Assembly: GCA_937942435.1 (NCBI GenBank)
Contig: CALDEM010000051.1
Location: forward strand, 1 to 64,000
DNA length: 64,000 nucleotides
Direction: 5' to 3'
Source: an uncultured Saprospiraceae bacterium
Lineage (GTDB): Bacteria > Bacteroidota > Bacteroidia > Chitinophagales > Saprospiraceae
The translations under genes and the position numbers were made by a program. The notes below the pieces were generated by a model. It ran no database searches, was not told the DNA's origin, and was given only the letters and a program-made list of their open reading frames with translations. Below, one piece after another: positions 1 through 10,853 of this stretch (position 1 is the first letter of the stretch; each line of letters begins with the position of its first letter).

Positions 1-1265
1 AAGCCACCACACATATCTCCATAAAGGGTGCCATATCCTACAGCGGCTTCACTTTTGTTAGAAGTGTTGAGTACTATATTGCCAAACTTATTAGACACTG
101 CCATCAATAACATCCCTCGTGCTCGTGCTTGGAGATTTTCTTCTGTGACGTTAAAAGGTAGATCTCCAAATATGGGTTCAAGTTTAGTCATGTATGACTT
201 ATAGATGTCCTCGATATGGATGATATCGTAGTGTATCCCAAGCGTCTCAGACAACTTGATTGAGTCATCTACTGAGTGCTGAGATGAGAATTGAGAGGGC
301 ATCAGTATCACTCTGACATTGTCTGCTCCAAGAGCTTCGACTGCTAGTACTGTTGTTATGGCAGAGTCGATACCGCCAGAAAGCCCTATGATTGCTTTAG
401 TGAATCCCAACTTTCCGAAGTAGTCTTTGACTCCTAATACCAAGCCGTCATGTATCTCTTTGATTTTATCTTTTGGCTGCTCCAATGATTGATCTTCGGC
501 TAAGACGCTATCCAGATCATATATGGCATATGCTTCTTCAAAGTAAGCCATCTCTTCATATACATGACCAGAAGCAGCCATGACGATAGAACCACCATCA
601 AAGATCACCTCTGTCTGAGCGCCCACGTGATTGGTATAGAAGAGAGGAACCTTATAACGCAGCGCATTTTCTCTTAAGATATCGATGCGGTCTTCTGCAT
701 GGTCATAATCAAATGGAGACGCAGATACATTGATAACAAAGTCGGGCTTTTGCTCGATTAGATGATCTAAGGGACAGGTGACATATAGCGGGTTTTCATT
801 ACCTATGTTCCAGATGTCTTCGCAGACTGTAAGAGCTATCTTCTTTCCCTTATAGTTAACTACTTGAAACTCTGATCCTGGTTCAAAGTACCTATACTCA
901 TCAAATATATCGTAGGTTGGTAACAAAGCTTTATGCTGGACATATAAGATCTTTTGATCGGCTATAAAGTAAGCTGAATTGTAGAGATCCTTTCCTTCAG
1001 GTACGGGATTGATTGTCGGCGACCCAACTACAACTGCTATATCTGAAGATGCAAGTCTTATTTTTTCGATGGCTTCATCACATTTCCTGATAAAGTCTTT
1101 AAACTCTAGAAAATCACGAGGGGGATATCCGCATATGGCGAGCTCTCCAAAACAGACGATGTCCACTTGATCGGCCTTTGCCTTGTTGATGTATGATATG
1201 ATCTTGGTGACATTTCCTTCAAAGTTGCCAATGTGATAATTGAGTTGAGCTAAGGCTATTTTCAT
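1..1265 (-). CDS. nadE: NAD+ synthase (glutamine-hydrolysing), C-terminus cut by window edge
   Basis: Manual reverse-strand translation from CAT at 1263-1265: MKIALAQLNYHIGNFEGN...; nitrilase-like N-domain, then synthetase motif IIGLSGGIDSAITTVLAVEALG; open to the left edge. Confidence 0.93.
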   Translation of the reverse strand, partial: MKIALAQLNYHIGNFEGNVTKIISYINKAKADQVDIVCFGELAICGYPPRDFLEFKDFIRKCDEAIEKIRLASSDIAVVVGSPTINPVPEGKDLYNSAYFIADQKILYVQHKALLPTYDIFDEYRYFEPGSEFQVVNYKGKKIALTVCEDIWNIGNENPLYVTCPLDHLIEQKPDFVINVSASPFDYDHAEDRIDILRENALRYKVPLFYTNHVGAQTEVIFDGGSIVMAASGHVYEEMAYFEEAYAIYDLDSVLAEDQSLEQPKDKIKEIHDGLVLGVKDYFGKLGFTKAIIGLSGGIDSAITTVLAVEALGADNVRVILMPSQFSSQHSVDDSIKLSETLGIHYDIIHIEDIYKSYMTKLEPIFGDLPFNVTEENLQARARGMLLMAVSNKFGNIVLNTSNKSEAAVGYGTLYGDMCGG

Positions 1266-1490
1266 ATTCTTTTGTATCGAGATTCAAAGATAACTTCTTC
1301 CTAAAACAGTAGTAATTAAACCTTTGTCCAGAAAAACATATTAAAAAATTATGTAATATGTTAAACACTGTATATCTTTGACTTTACCCATCCCCGCAGT
1401 AAAAATCGGCTGTTGTATAGCAGCCACTATCAATCTGTAATTAATTAAGGTTGTACCACGTACATCCTATAACAACAAGATCATACTATT

Positions 1491-4400
1491 ATGATTAAGA
1501 AGATAGTATTGGCCATAGTGTCATTTTTACTACTAGGATATCAAGCCGCTCATTCGCAATGTGTTAATGACACGGTATTTACCGATGTGATATATCTCAT
1601 TGATAACTCGGGAAGCATAGATGACTCTGAGTTCGTATCTTTCTCAAATATCATCACGACGTCAATAGCTGACCTTCAAAACAGTTGTGCAGATGCTCAA
1701 GTGGCAGTAGCTCACTATGGGGGGTTTGAAGGAAAGGGTACTATAATAGAGCATCCATTTTCAATGGGCGTGCCCATCTCTTCAGTCAATAGGCAATTTT
1801 GCCTTGCGCGAAACGGTTCTGGCAATTGTTCAGATGGAGGAGGAGATGATCTCAATTTTGCCATTGGCAATATTATAGATTCACTCGATAGCGGAGTTTT
1901 AACGCATGATACATCTAACAATCTTTCAATTGTGATCTTGACAGATGCATTTGGATTTGATACTAATTGTAATTTTCCTTTTTGTTCTTTGATTTTGCCA
2001 ACAACTAATATTGATATTCTAAAATCTCAATATGGAGTTGATGTCACGGTTGTTGGCATATCTGCTCAGGCTGAAGAGACAGCACTTGCTTTATATGCTT
2101 CACCAGGAGGAACGTATAATGGTGGGCTCTTTGCACCTGCATGTCCAACTTCTTTTGATGGATGTACGCTTCCGCGAAAATATGTTGAAGTAGAGTTTAA
2201 TAGTGATCCAGATTCTGTAGCAGCTATCGTTACTTCATTTGTTAGTTGTTCTATTATCATTAACACAGGTCTTGTTGCAGAGGCAGGGCCAAATCAATCT
2301 ATTTGTTCTGACTTAAGCCAATCTGCAACGCTAACCGCTGTGGGTTCGATGGGTGCTCTACCATATAATTACTCATGGAGTACTGGGGCAACCTCAGCTT
2401 CTATCACAGTCAGTCCAACTGATACGACAACCTACTTTGTAACAATATCCGATGCCAATCTCTGTATGGAGATAGATAGTGTCACAGTCTATGCAGCGCC
2501 TTGTTGTGATAATTTTATGGTCAGTGCTGGCTCAGATACAACTATATGTAGCAGTATGGGTTCTTCAGCTTCTCTTGTCGCTACTGCTTCTGGAGGAATC
2601 GCCCCGGTTTCATTTTCTTGGGATAATGGACTTGGAGGAGGACAAAACCAAACAGTCAACCCTGCAGTCACAACAACCTATACAGTTGTTGCTACTGACA
2701 ATATAGGTTGTACAGATACAGATCAAATAACCGTAACTGTCGAGGCGTGTTGTGCAGGCTTTTCAGTTTCAGCAGGAGCTGACAGATCTATCTGCACGGA
2801 TCTTGGAGAAACGACAACACTCAATGCTACACCTACTGGAGGTTCTGCTCCGATAGCTTATTCTTGGAGTACTGGAGCTACAACGGCTGCTATAACGGTG
2901 AGTCCAAATGATACTACAGCCTACTTTGTGACCATTACAGACGCAGACTTTTGTACTGCTATGGCTAGTGTCACAGTCTATGCGGCGCCTTGTTGTGATA
3001 ACCTTATGGTAACTGCTGGTATGGATACAACAATTTGTGTAGACCCTAACGCAGCTGCTACACTAATGGCAACAGCGACAGGTAGTGGTATGCCATTTTC
3101 ATTTTCTTGGGACAATGGGCTTGGAGTAGGTGCTAATCAAACAGTTAACCCAACTGCAACTACTACCTATACTGTCACAGTATTAGATAATATAGGTTGC
3201 ACAGATACAGACCAAGTTACAGTTGTAGTTGAAGATTGTTGTACTGGATTTACAGTTTCAGCTGGTGCAGATAGAATTATATGTGGAGACCTCGGAGAGT
3301 CGACAACTCTTACATCTTCCATTTCAGGAGGTGTTGGTCCTTTTTTAACTGTATGGGATAATGGAATTGGTGTAACAAATAATCCAATAGTCATGCCATC
3401 AGTAACAACTACATATACAGTCACAGTTACAGATGCCAACGGATGTATAACGACAGATCAAGTAACCATTGGTGTAGCAATGTGCGCTCCTGATTGCGAA
3501 CCGGATACAACTTTTACAGATGTCATTTTTCTAATTGATAACTCTGGAAGTATAGATGATGGTGAGTTCGCACAATTTGAAAATATTATAGTCGCTGCAC
3601 TTGGAGAAATTAGAAATTCATGTAGTGCTTCAAGAAGAAGCGTTGTACACTATGGAGGTGCCAATGGAACCAATACGTCTGTAGAATTTGCTTTTGGTCA
3701 AGTACCAGAGATCACGAGTATCGATAGACAATATTGTAACGACCGAACGGCCTCTAATATATGTGTTGGAGGTGGCGGAGATGATCTCAACAACGCCATC
3801 GGAGATATCATGACTTTCTTACAAGATGGAAGTCTTAATCGAGATCCACGCAATAACCTTAGTCTCGTCATATTGACAGATGCATTTGGGTTTGACACTA
3901 ACTGTCAGCAACCTAATTGTTCATTGATTTTACCTATAACCAACATAGATGCGTTGAAAGCTAACTTTGATGCTGATGTCTCTGTGGTAGGTGTTTCTTC
4001 GCAAGCAGAAGAATCGTTATTAGGTATATATGCTTCCCCTGGAGGTAACTTTAATAGCCCATTATTTCAAGCAGAATGTGCTTCGTCTTTTGATGGTTGT
4101 CAGCTTCCGCGAAAATATGTTCAAATCGAATTTAACACCCCGCCATCTCAAGTGGCAGACATGATCACAGACTTTGTAAGTTGTCAAGTAGAGATTAGGC
4201 CAGCGGTTTTAGTAGACGCTGGTGTGGACCAGATGATATGCAGTAACCTGGGAGAGTCAGCTTCGTTAACAGCTACGGGATCATTTGGCACGCCTCCTTA
4301 CCTTTATCAATGGAACGAAGGTCTTGGTACAATGAGGACTGTTACTGTGGCTCCAACTGTTGCTACAGACTATATCGTCACTGTAACAGATGCTAACATG

Positions 4401-7400
4401 TGTACATTCATGGATACGGTGACTGTTAGTCCACAGATGTGTTTTGTCTGTGAGGTTGATGCCGGCGATCCGCTTCCTCCTACTGATATATGTATCCAAG
4501 ATGGCCAAGCTTTCTTACCAACAGAATCAAATGTTGGTACTGTGATACCGATGGGATTTGAAGAGGTATTCTTCCTCACAAATTCCGATCTTAAGATAAT
4601 AGATTACAGTATTGGATTTAGAAACTTTATAGTTACTGAACCAGGACTTTATAGAATACACACTTTAATCGCTGAGGTCTCTAATCCACTAAGCGAAGAC
4701 TTTTTTGATCTCAACATCATAGAGCCAGGAATCTCTGATCTTTTTATAATTGTCAATTGTATCACCAACCACGACATCTGTGCTGATTTTGATTATCCAG
4801 GAAGGGTGATAGAAGTACTTGGCGAGGATGAGATGATGTGTATGGATATGGAAAATACCATTAACCTTTGTTGGGATGGTTTTGACAATGATGGAGACGG
4901 TCTTGTGGATTGTGCTGATCCAGATTGTGTAGCGTTTATCACCTGTCAAGAGAACACGCTTCTTGCTTGTAATGATCTAACAGACAATGATGGTGATGGA
5001 CTAGTAGATTGTTTTGACTCTGATTGTTTTGGATTTACACTTTGTTTTGAAAGAGGAGATGCATGTAGTGATGGGATAGACAATGATGGTGATGGACTTG
5101 TCGATTGTGCAGACAGTAGCTGCGATGGCGCAGCTGCTTGTATGGAGGATTCACCTTTTACATGTGTTGATGGAAGAGATAATGACGGTGATGGGCTCGT
5201 AGATTGTGCTGATCCAGATTGTCAGTCATTTATAGTATGTGCAGAGTATAGTGATACGGCATGTATGGATGGTATTGATAATGACTTTGATGGGCTTGTA
5301 GATTGTAAAGATCCAGATTGTAGAGCTATATTACCTGTGTTCTGCGAGCCATTTGAAAACACAGTTTTCAAATGCCAAGATGGTCGAGACAATGACGACG
5401 ATGGCCTTGTAGATTGCGCTGATCCAGATTGTCAGACAGCCCAATTAGTTGAGCTGATGGCAAACTTAGATAGAATACTTGAAGTAACTAATGCTACGTG
5501 CAATGGTGGCGATGATGGTATCATTAGATTTTTTGGAATAGCAACAGATCCTAATTTTCAATATAGTATTGATGGAGGTTTAACGTTCATTTCCTCTACA
5601 CAGTTTACTGCACTTGCGCCAAGAGCATATGTTGTTGCAGTTAAGTCTGCACTTGGATGTGTACAGTTTATAGATATCAATTTGGAAAGAGATGCATGTG
5701 CAGAGATCTGTAACAACAACATCGATGATGATGGAGATGGATTAGTAGATTGTCAGGATGATGGTTGTACAACGGTTGATCCGCACAATGCGACAATTAT
5801 CAATATGAGACCGTCAGAATGTCCAGATTTCAATAATGGATCATTTGAAGTCGCAGGACTGCCAAGTGATGTGATGTTTACCTTGGATGGTGTTAATTTT
5901 CAATCATCACCGATCTTCTCAGGCCTAGCTCCATTGGCTTATAACTTAGGTTATAAAGACGCTAATGGCTGTTATCCAGGAATAATTGTAACCGTTGAAG
6001 GATCTCCGGACGCCGACGAAGATGGGATCTGTGATGCACTAGACACTTGTCCAGGAGAAGATGACTGGATCATTGGCACTGCCTGTGACGATGGAGATCC
6101 ATGTACGATCAATGACATTTACAATACAGTTTGTGATTGTGTTGGAACAATGGAAGATAGTGATGGAGATGGTGTATGTAACACAATGGATCAATGTCCT
6201 ACAGGAGATGATTCTCTGATAGGTACAGCCTGCGATGATGGAGATCCATGTACGATCAACGACGTCTATACTACTGATTGTAATTGTGCAGGAGTATTTT
6301 CAGATAGTGATGGTGATGGAGTCTGTGATGCAGAAGATGCTTGTCCAAGTGGTGATGATACCTTGATCGGTACTGCTTGTGACGATGGTAACGATTGTAC
6401 TATAAATGATGCTTTCACTGCTGCGTGTAATTGCGAAGGAATTTTTCAAGATAGCGATGGCGACGGCACCTGCGATGCAGATGATAATTGTGTAGGTGGA
6501 GATGATAGTCTAATAGGTACTGCGTGCGATGATGGAGATCCATGTACGATCAATGATACATATACTACGGCGTGCAATTGCGAAGGTGTTGTTCAAGACA
6601 GTGATGGAGATGGTATCTGTGATGTGGAGGATCAATGTCCAAGTCTAAATTTGGCAATCGGATCACCATGTGATGACAATAATCCAAATACGGATGAAGA
6701 CATTGTCACAACAGATTGTAATTGTGTCGGAACTGAGAGCACGGTTGAACCAGTGGTTGAGATCTGCAACAACGGCATAGATGATGATGAAGACGGAATG
6801 GTTGATTGTGAGGACTCAGATTGTCAATCCTCGTTAGTTGTCGATTTTGATATTATTAGTACACTTTGCGATGCTCCTGTTGGTCGCATAGAAGTCATCA
6901 GCCCCGTCCTTGAAAGTTTCTCATTTATTTCCGATGTAAATTCTGGAAATACATATCCTATAGAGTTTGATTCACTATCTGCAGGAGAATATGAGTTATA
7001 TGCATTTAGTGGCTGTGATACGTCTATTCAAAGATTTATAGTTGAGGAAGTGGGTGATTGTCAAGGTATGTTAATTGAAATCTGTGACAATGGTATAGAT
7101 GATGATGGCGATGGGATGGTGGATTGTGAAGATGGAGATTGTGCATCATTTGATAGAGACGGAGATGGCATCTGTGATACAGAAGACGCATGCCCCGATT
7201 TAAATGTAGCAATTGGCACACCATGTGATGATAACAACCCTAATACCGAAGGAGATATCGTAACTACAGATTGTAATTGTATAGGAACAGAAATTACCAA
7301 TGAAGTAGGAGAAGAAATCTGCAACAATGGCATCGACGATGATGGCGATGGACTAGTGGATTGCAATGATGAAGATTGTCAAGCCCAAGCAACCCATAAT

Positions 7401-8381
7401 GTAACCATTAGCAACGTTCTAAACGAGACTTGTGATCTTAACAATGGTACTTTCACGGGTTCAGGATTTCCATTTGGTTCTATGGTAAGTATTGATGGTA
7501 TTAACTTTCAAGAAGACAGCATTTTTACAAACTTAGATTCTGGATCGTATGTCCTCACAATTAGAGATGCCGACGGATGTTATGTAGGACCTACTGTAGA
7601 AATAGGTTTTGAATGCGAATCAGCAAGTGCAGTCCAATCATCCGCGCTTAACGTTAGTGTCATGCTACAAGGAGCATGTGCCCCTGATGGAGGGCCTATG
7701 AGTACTGCGCTCAATGAAGGTGGATACCTACCGGGTCAAAAGCCAGCAACATTTTTTGGAGTAGAAACACCAGCTGGACAACCCTTTGACCAAGCACCTT
7801 GGTTCTATGAAGGTTCAGAAGGAAGTGATAAGTCCAACGGCAAATCAAATGAAGATATCTACGAGTCGACTGTTGTCGATTGGGTTTTAGTTAGCTTGAG
7901 AGATGGAGTTAAGAAAGAGAATGAAGTATGGCAAGCGGCTGGACTACTACATAATGATGGGTATATAGAGTTCTTTGATAGTGCGATGTTACCAACAGAC
8001 AATGTTGGAGGATATTATGTAGTCATAGAACACAGAAATCACTTGCCGATCATGTCCCCGCAGAGAGTGAGCATCAATGATGGCATGTTGAGTTATGACT
8101 TTACTCAGCAGAATTCTTTCACCTCCCTCTTAGGTGTGGGTCAGATCCAAGATGAGTTTGGCAACTTTATGATGATCGCTGGTAATGGAGAACTCGTTGT
8201 AGAACTCTCTTCCGATATAGACATTAACACAAGAGACTTAACTCTTTGGATACAGAACAACGGAGCCAACAGTAGTTACTTCTTAGAAGACTATGATATG
8301 AACGGTGATATCAACATTAAAGACCGTATCATGTGGGAGAAAAATAATGGACTATTTACCACGCTTGAAACAAAAGATTAA
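1491..8381 (+). CDS. Very large secreted multidomain protein: two vWA domains, SprB/PKD-like repeats, MopE-like DNDGDGLVDCADPDC repeats, TSP3-like repeats, dockerin-like end
   Basis: 2296-aa ORF with signal peptide; MIDAS motif DNSGS twice; repeated CxDGxDNDGDGLVDCxDPDC and DSDGDGxCDxEDxCP / GTACDDGDPCTIND units. Confidence 0.9.
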   Translation: MIKKIVLAIVSFLLLGYQAAHSQCVNDTVFTDVIYLIDNSGSIDDSEFVSFSNIITTSIADLQNSCADAQVAVAHYGGFEGKGTIIEHPFSMGVPISSVNRQFCLARNGSGNCSDGGGDDLNFAIGNIIDSLDSGVLTHDTSNNLSIVILTDAFGFDTNCNFPFCSLILPTTNIDILKSQYGVDVTVVGISAQAEETALALYASPGGTYNGGLFAPACPTSFDGCTLPRKYVEVEFNSDPDSVAAIVTSFVSCSIIINTGLVAEAGPNQSICSDLSQSATLTAVGSMGALPYNYSWSTGATSASITVSPTDTTTYFVTISDANLCMEIDSVTVYAAPCCDNFMVSAGSDTTICSSMGSSASLVATASGGIAPVSFSWDNGLGGGQNQTVNPAVTTTYTVVATDNIGCTDTDQITVTVEACCAGFSVSAGADRSICTDLGETTTLNATPTGGSAPIAYSWSTGATTAAITVSPNDTTAYFVTITDADFCTAMASVTVYAAPCCDNLMVTAGMDTTICVDPNAAATLMATATGSGMPFSFSWDNGLGVGANQTVNPTATTTYTVTVLDNIGCTDTDQVTVVVEDCCTGFTVSAGADRIICGDLGESTTLTSSISGGVGPFLTVWDNGIGVTNNPIVMPSVTTTYTVTVTDANGCITTDQVTIGVAMCAPDCEPDTTFTDVIFLIDNSGSIDDGEFAQFENIIVAALGEIRNSCSASRRSVVHYGGANGTNTSVEFAFGQVPEITSIDRQYCNDRTASNICVGGGGDDLNNAIGDIMTFLQDGSLNRDPRNNLSLVILTDAFGFDTNCQQPNCSLILPITNIDALKANFDADVSVVGVSSQAEESLLGIYASPGGNFNSPLFQAECASSFDGCQLPRKYVQIEFNTPPSQVADMITDFVSCQVEIRPAVLVDAGVDQMICSNLGESASLTATGSFGTPPYLYQWNEGLGTMRTVTVAPTVATDYIVTVTDANMCTFMDTVTVSPQMCFVCEVDAGDPLPPTDICIQDGQAFLPTESNVGTVIPMGFEEVFFLTNSDLKIIDYSIGFRNFIVTEPGLYRIHTLIAEVSNPLSEDFFDLNIIEPGISDLFIIVNCITNHDICADFDYPGRVIEVLGEDEMMCMDMENTINLCWDGFDNDGDGLVDCADPDCVAFITCQENTLLACNDLTDNDGDGLVDCFDSDCFGFTLCFERGDACSDGIDNDGDGLVDCADSSCDGAAACMEDSPFTCVDGRDNDGDGLVDCADPDCQSFIVCAEYSDTACMDGIDNDFDGLVDCKDPDCRAILPVFCEPFENTVFKCQDGRDNDDDGLVDCADPDCQTAQLVELMANLDRILEVTNATCNGGDDGIIRFFGIATDPNFQYSIDGGLTFISSTQFTALAPRAYVVAVKSALGCVQFIDINLERDACAEICNNNIDDDGDGLVDCQDDGCTTVDPHNATIINMRPSECPDFNNGSFEVAGLPSDVMFTLDGVNFQSSPIFSGLAPLAYNLGYKDANGCYPGIIVTVEGSPDADEDGICDALDTCPGEDDWIIGTACDDGDPCTINDIYNTVCDCVGTMEDSDGDGVCNTMDQCPTGDDSLIGTACDDGDPCTINDVYTTDCNCAGVFSDSDGDGVCDAEDACPSGDDTLIGTACDDGNDCTINDAFTAACNCEGIFQDSDGDGTCDADDNCVGGDDSLIGTACDDGDPCTINDTYTTACNCEGVVQDSDGDGICDVEDQCPSLNLAIGSPCDDNNPNTDEDIVTTDCNCVGTESTVEPVVEICNNGIDDDEDGMVDCEDSDCQSSLVVDFDIISTLCDAPVGRIEVISPVLESFSFISDVNSGNTYPIEFDSLSAGEYELYAFSGCDTSIQRFIVEEVGDCQGMLIEICDNGIDDDGDGMVDCEDGDCASFDRDGDGICDTEDACPDLNVAIGTPCDDNNPNTEGDIVTTDCNCIGTEITNEVGEEICNNGIDDDGDGLVDCNDEDCQAQATHNVTISNVLNETCDLNNGTFTGSGFPFGSMVSIDGINFQEDSIFTNLDSGSYVLTIRDADGCYVGPTVEIGFECESASAVQSSALNVSVMLQGACAPDGGPMSTALNEGGYLPGQKPATFFGVETPAGQPFDQAPWFYEGSEGSDKSNGKSNEDIYESTVVDWVLVSLRDGVKKENEVWQAAGLLHNDGYIEFFDSAMLPTDNVGGYYVVIEHRNHLPIMSPQRVSINDGMLSYDFTQQNSFTSLLGVGQIQDEFGNFMMIAGNGELVVELSSDIDINTRDLTLWIQNNGANSSYFLEDYDMNGDINIKDRIMWEKNNGLFTTLETKD
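6059..6740 (+). repeat. In-gene tandem repeats encoding GTACDDGDPCTIND..CNCxG...DSDGDGxCDxxDxCP
   Basis: About 4-5 units; the string gatggagatccatgtacgatcaa recurs exactly near 6090, 6238 and 6535. Confidence 0.85.
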
Positions 8382-8430
8382 TCCAAAGATTAAAACTTTA
8401 GTTTTAGACAGAGGTTAATGATATAAGCAC

Positions 8431-8466
8431 TTACCGATCGATTCATATGATTGAATCGATCGGTAA
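8431..8466. repeat. Perfect 15-bp inverted repeat with 6-nt spacer
   Basis: ttaccgatcgattca-tatgat-tgaatcgatcggtaa, just upstream of the prenyl synthase gene. Confidence 0.9.
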
Positions 8467-8477
8467 CAAACAAACAA

Positions 8478-9449
8478 ATGTCTTCACTAAAGGAGTTACA
8501 AAAGCCCATCAAAGAAGAACTTCGAGCGTTTGAACAACACTTTGGGGCTTCGATGAATTCTTCAGTTCCACTTCTTAATCGCATCACACATTATATAGTT
8601 AAGAAAAAAGGAAAACAAGTCAGACCGATGTTGGTCTTTCTTAGTGCAAAATCATTGGGTACCATCAGAACTGAGACCCATGTAGCGGCCTCATTAATCG
8701 AACTATTGCATACTGCTTCATTGATACATGATGACGTAGTAGACGATGCACATAAGAGGCGTAATGTCTTTTCTATAAATGCTATATGGAAGAATAAGAT
8801 AGCAGTTCTAGTAGGAGATTTCTTTTATGCTAAGGGATTTCTCTTAGCCTTAAAACATGAGCAGTATGACATGCTTCAGATCATCTCGGAAGCGGTGAGT
8901 GAGATGAGCGAAGGTGAGCTTACGCAAATGGAAAAAGCACGGAAGTTAGACATCACCGAAGAAGTCTACTACGACATCATAAGAAGAAAGACAGCTTCGA
9001 TGCTTGCTGCCTCTTGTGCTGCTGGAGCGGCAAGTGTTACAAAAGATAAGGACCTTGTAGCTACGATGAAGGCCTTTGGCATGTCCGCAGGGATGGCTTA
9101 TCAGATTAAGGATGACTTGTTTGACTATGGGTATGCCAATGTCGGAAAACCCACTGGCAATGACATCAAAGAAAAGAAGCTCACCCTGCCACTTATCCAT
9201 GCTCTTAATCAATCCGATCAATCGGAACGCAAGCACATCTTAAAGCTTATAAAAAAGCACAGTGACAAGAGAAGTACTAGAACAGCAGTCTTTGATGTAG
9301 TAAAGAGACATCATGGTATAGAGTACGCCGCCGAGAAAATGCACTTCTATAGAGATAAAGCCCATCAAATCCTAAAGCAGATTCCTTCAAGTGAAAGCCA
9401 AATCGCCTTGTCTAACTTGATTGATTTTATGACAACAAGGAAAGCTTAA
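8478..9449 (+). CDS. Polyprenyl synthetase family protein
   Basis: FARM region LIHDDVVDDAHKRR, second motif YQIKDDLFDY; ATG at 8478 preferred over the TTG at 8451, which lies in the inverted repeat. Confidence 0.92.
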   Translation: MSSLKELQKPIKEELRAFEQHFGASMNSSVPLLNRITHYIVKKKGKQVRPMLVFLSAKSLGTIRTETHVAASLIELLHTASLIHDDVVDDAHKRRNVFSINAIWKNKIAVLVGDFFYAKGFLLALKHEQYDMLQIISEAVSEMSEGELTQMEKARKLDITEEVYYDIIRRKTASMLAASCAAGAASVTKDKDLVATMKAFGMSAGMAYQIKDDLFDYGYANVGKPTGNDIKEKKLTLPLIHALNQSDQSERKHILKLIKKHSDKRSTRTAVFDVVKRHHGIEYAAEKMHFYRDKAHQILKQIPSSESQIALSNLIDFMTTRKA

Positions 9450-9457
9450 TTACGCTT

Positions 9458-10777
9458 TTACAAGTGAACTCTTTCGATCTGTGCTCCTAAGACATTCAAT
9501 CGCTCATCTATCCTTTCATATCCTCGATCTATCTGTTGGATATTATGGATGATACTCGTTCCTTCAGCTGATAAGGCTGCTATAAGAAGCGACACACCCG
9601 CTCTGATATCAGGAGACGTCATCTCAATGGCACGTAACTTCTGTTTTCGTTCCATGCCGATAACTGTTGCTCTATGAGGATCACATAAGATGATTTGAGC
9701 ACCCATATCAATAAGTTTATCTACAAAGAAGAGTCGACTCTCAAACATCTTTTGATGGATCAATACACTCCCTTTTGCTTGTGTGCAGACAACAAGGATG
9801 ATACTAATCAGGTCAGGCGTAAACCCTGGCCATGGAGAATCATAGATAGTCAATATCGAACCGTCAATAAAGTTTTGTATCTCATAGAGATCCTGCTCAG
9901 GTATGATGAGATCATCACCTGACCATTTAAGTTTAATACCTATATTTTCAAATGTTCCCGGTATGATACCCAAGTCAGCCTTTCCAGCTCCAGTGATGGT
10001 CACCTCTGATTGGGTCATCGCTGCGAGTCCTATAAAGCTTCCTATCTCTATAAAGTCTGGCATAACGTCATGACCAGTACCGCCCAGTGTATCAACTCCA
10101 GTGATCACTAATCGATTGGATCCGACACCTTCTATTTTTGCGCCCATACGATTGAGCATTTTACAAAGCTGCTGCAGATAAGGCTCACATGCAGCGTTGT
10201 ATATCGTAGTCTCACCAGGTGTTAGAGATGCCGCCATAACGATGTTAGCGGTACCCGTTACAGATATCTCATCCATCAGGATATAACAACCCTTCATATC
10301 GGTCCCGCTCAAGTAGTAGCTATCGCGATCCTTGTCAAACTCGAACTTGGCACCTAACTTTTTAAAACCATTGAGGTGGGTATCTATTCTCCTTCGTCCG
10401 ATTTTATCTCCTCCAGGCTTTGGCATGTATGCTCTACCAAATCTTGCAATCATCGGACCCAACAACATGACGGAACCTCTTATCTTTTTAGCATTGGCTT
10501 GGTACTCTTCACTAGCGAGATAATCAAGATCTATATCCTTCGCTTCAAACGAATATTTATTTGGCCCCAGCTTTTCACAGACTACACCTAGTCCTTTCAC
10601 CAACGCTATTAACTTTCTAACATCAAGGATGTCAGGGACGTTGTTGATCGTCATTTTTTGCTCGGTCAGTAAGACCGCAGATATGATCTGAAGCACTTCA
10701 TTCTTTGCACCTTGAGGTTGTATAACCCCTCTTAATTTAGCATTGCCGCTTACGCGAAATGAATTAAATTCTCCCAT
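9458..10777 (-). CDS. murA: UDP-N-acetylglucosamine 1-carboxyvinyltransferase
   Basis: 439 aa; EPSP-synthase-like fold, GAKNEVLQIISA start, RRIDTHLNG, SPDIRAGVSLLIAAL. Confidence 0.93.
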   Translation of the reverse strand: MGEFNSFRVSGNAKLRGVIQPQGAKNEVLQIISAVLLTEQKMTINNVPDILDVRKLIALVKGLGVVCEKLGPNKYSFEAKDIDLDYLASEEYQANAKKIRGSVMLLGPMIARFGRAYMPKPGGDKIGRRRIDTHLNGFKKLGAKFEFDKDRDSYYLSGTDMKGCYILMDEISVTGTANIVMAASLTPGETTIYNAACEPYLQQLCKMLNRMGAKIEGVGSNRLVITGVDTLGGTGHDVMPDFIEIGSFIGLAAMTQSEVTITGAGKADLGIIPGTFENIGIKLKWSGDDLIIPEQDLYEIQNFIDGSILTIYDSPWPGFTPDLISIILVVCTQAKGSVLIHQKMFESRLFFVDKLIDMGAQIILCDPHRATVIGMERKQKLRAIEMTSPDIRAGVSLLIAALSAEGTSIIHNIQQIDRGYERIDERLNVLGAQIERVHL

Positions 10778-10853
10778 AGAAATTTAGTTACTCAAGAAAA
10801 CTTGAGTTCAATTGATTGAGTAATAATTAAACTTGGAGTGGGTGGTGGTTATT

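Noticed and set aside
6059-6740. Regularly spaced repeats resembling a CRISPR-like or satellite array
   Set aside because: They lie in frame inside the 2296-aa ORF and encode TSP3-like/GTACDDGDPCTIND protein repeats; there are no spacers of uniform length and no cas genes
7061-7366. Minus-strand 101-aa ORF (Ser-rich)
   Set aside because: Antisense shadow of the Asp/Gly-rich repeats of the large plus-strand gene; same reasoning for 1715-1921, 3167-3439, 4689-4949 and similar ORFs
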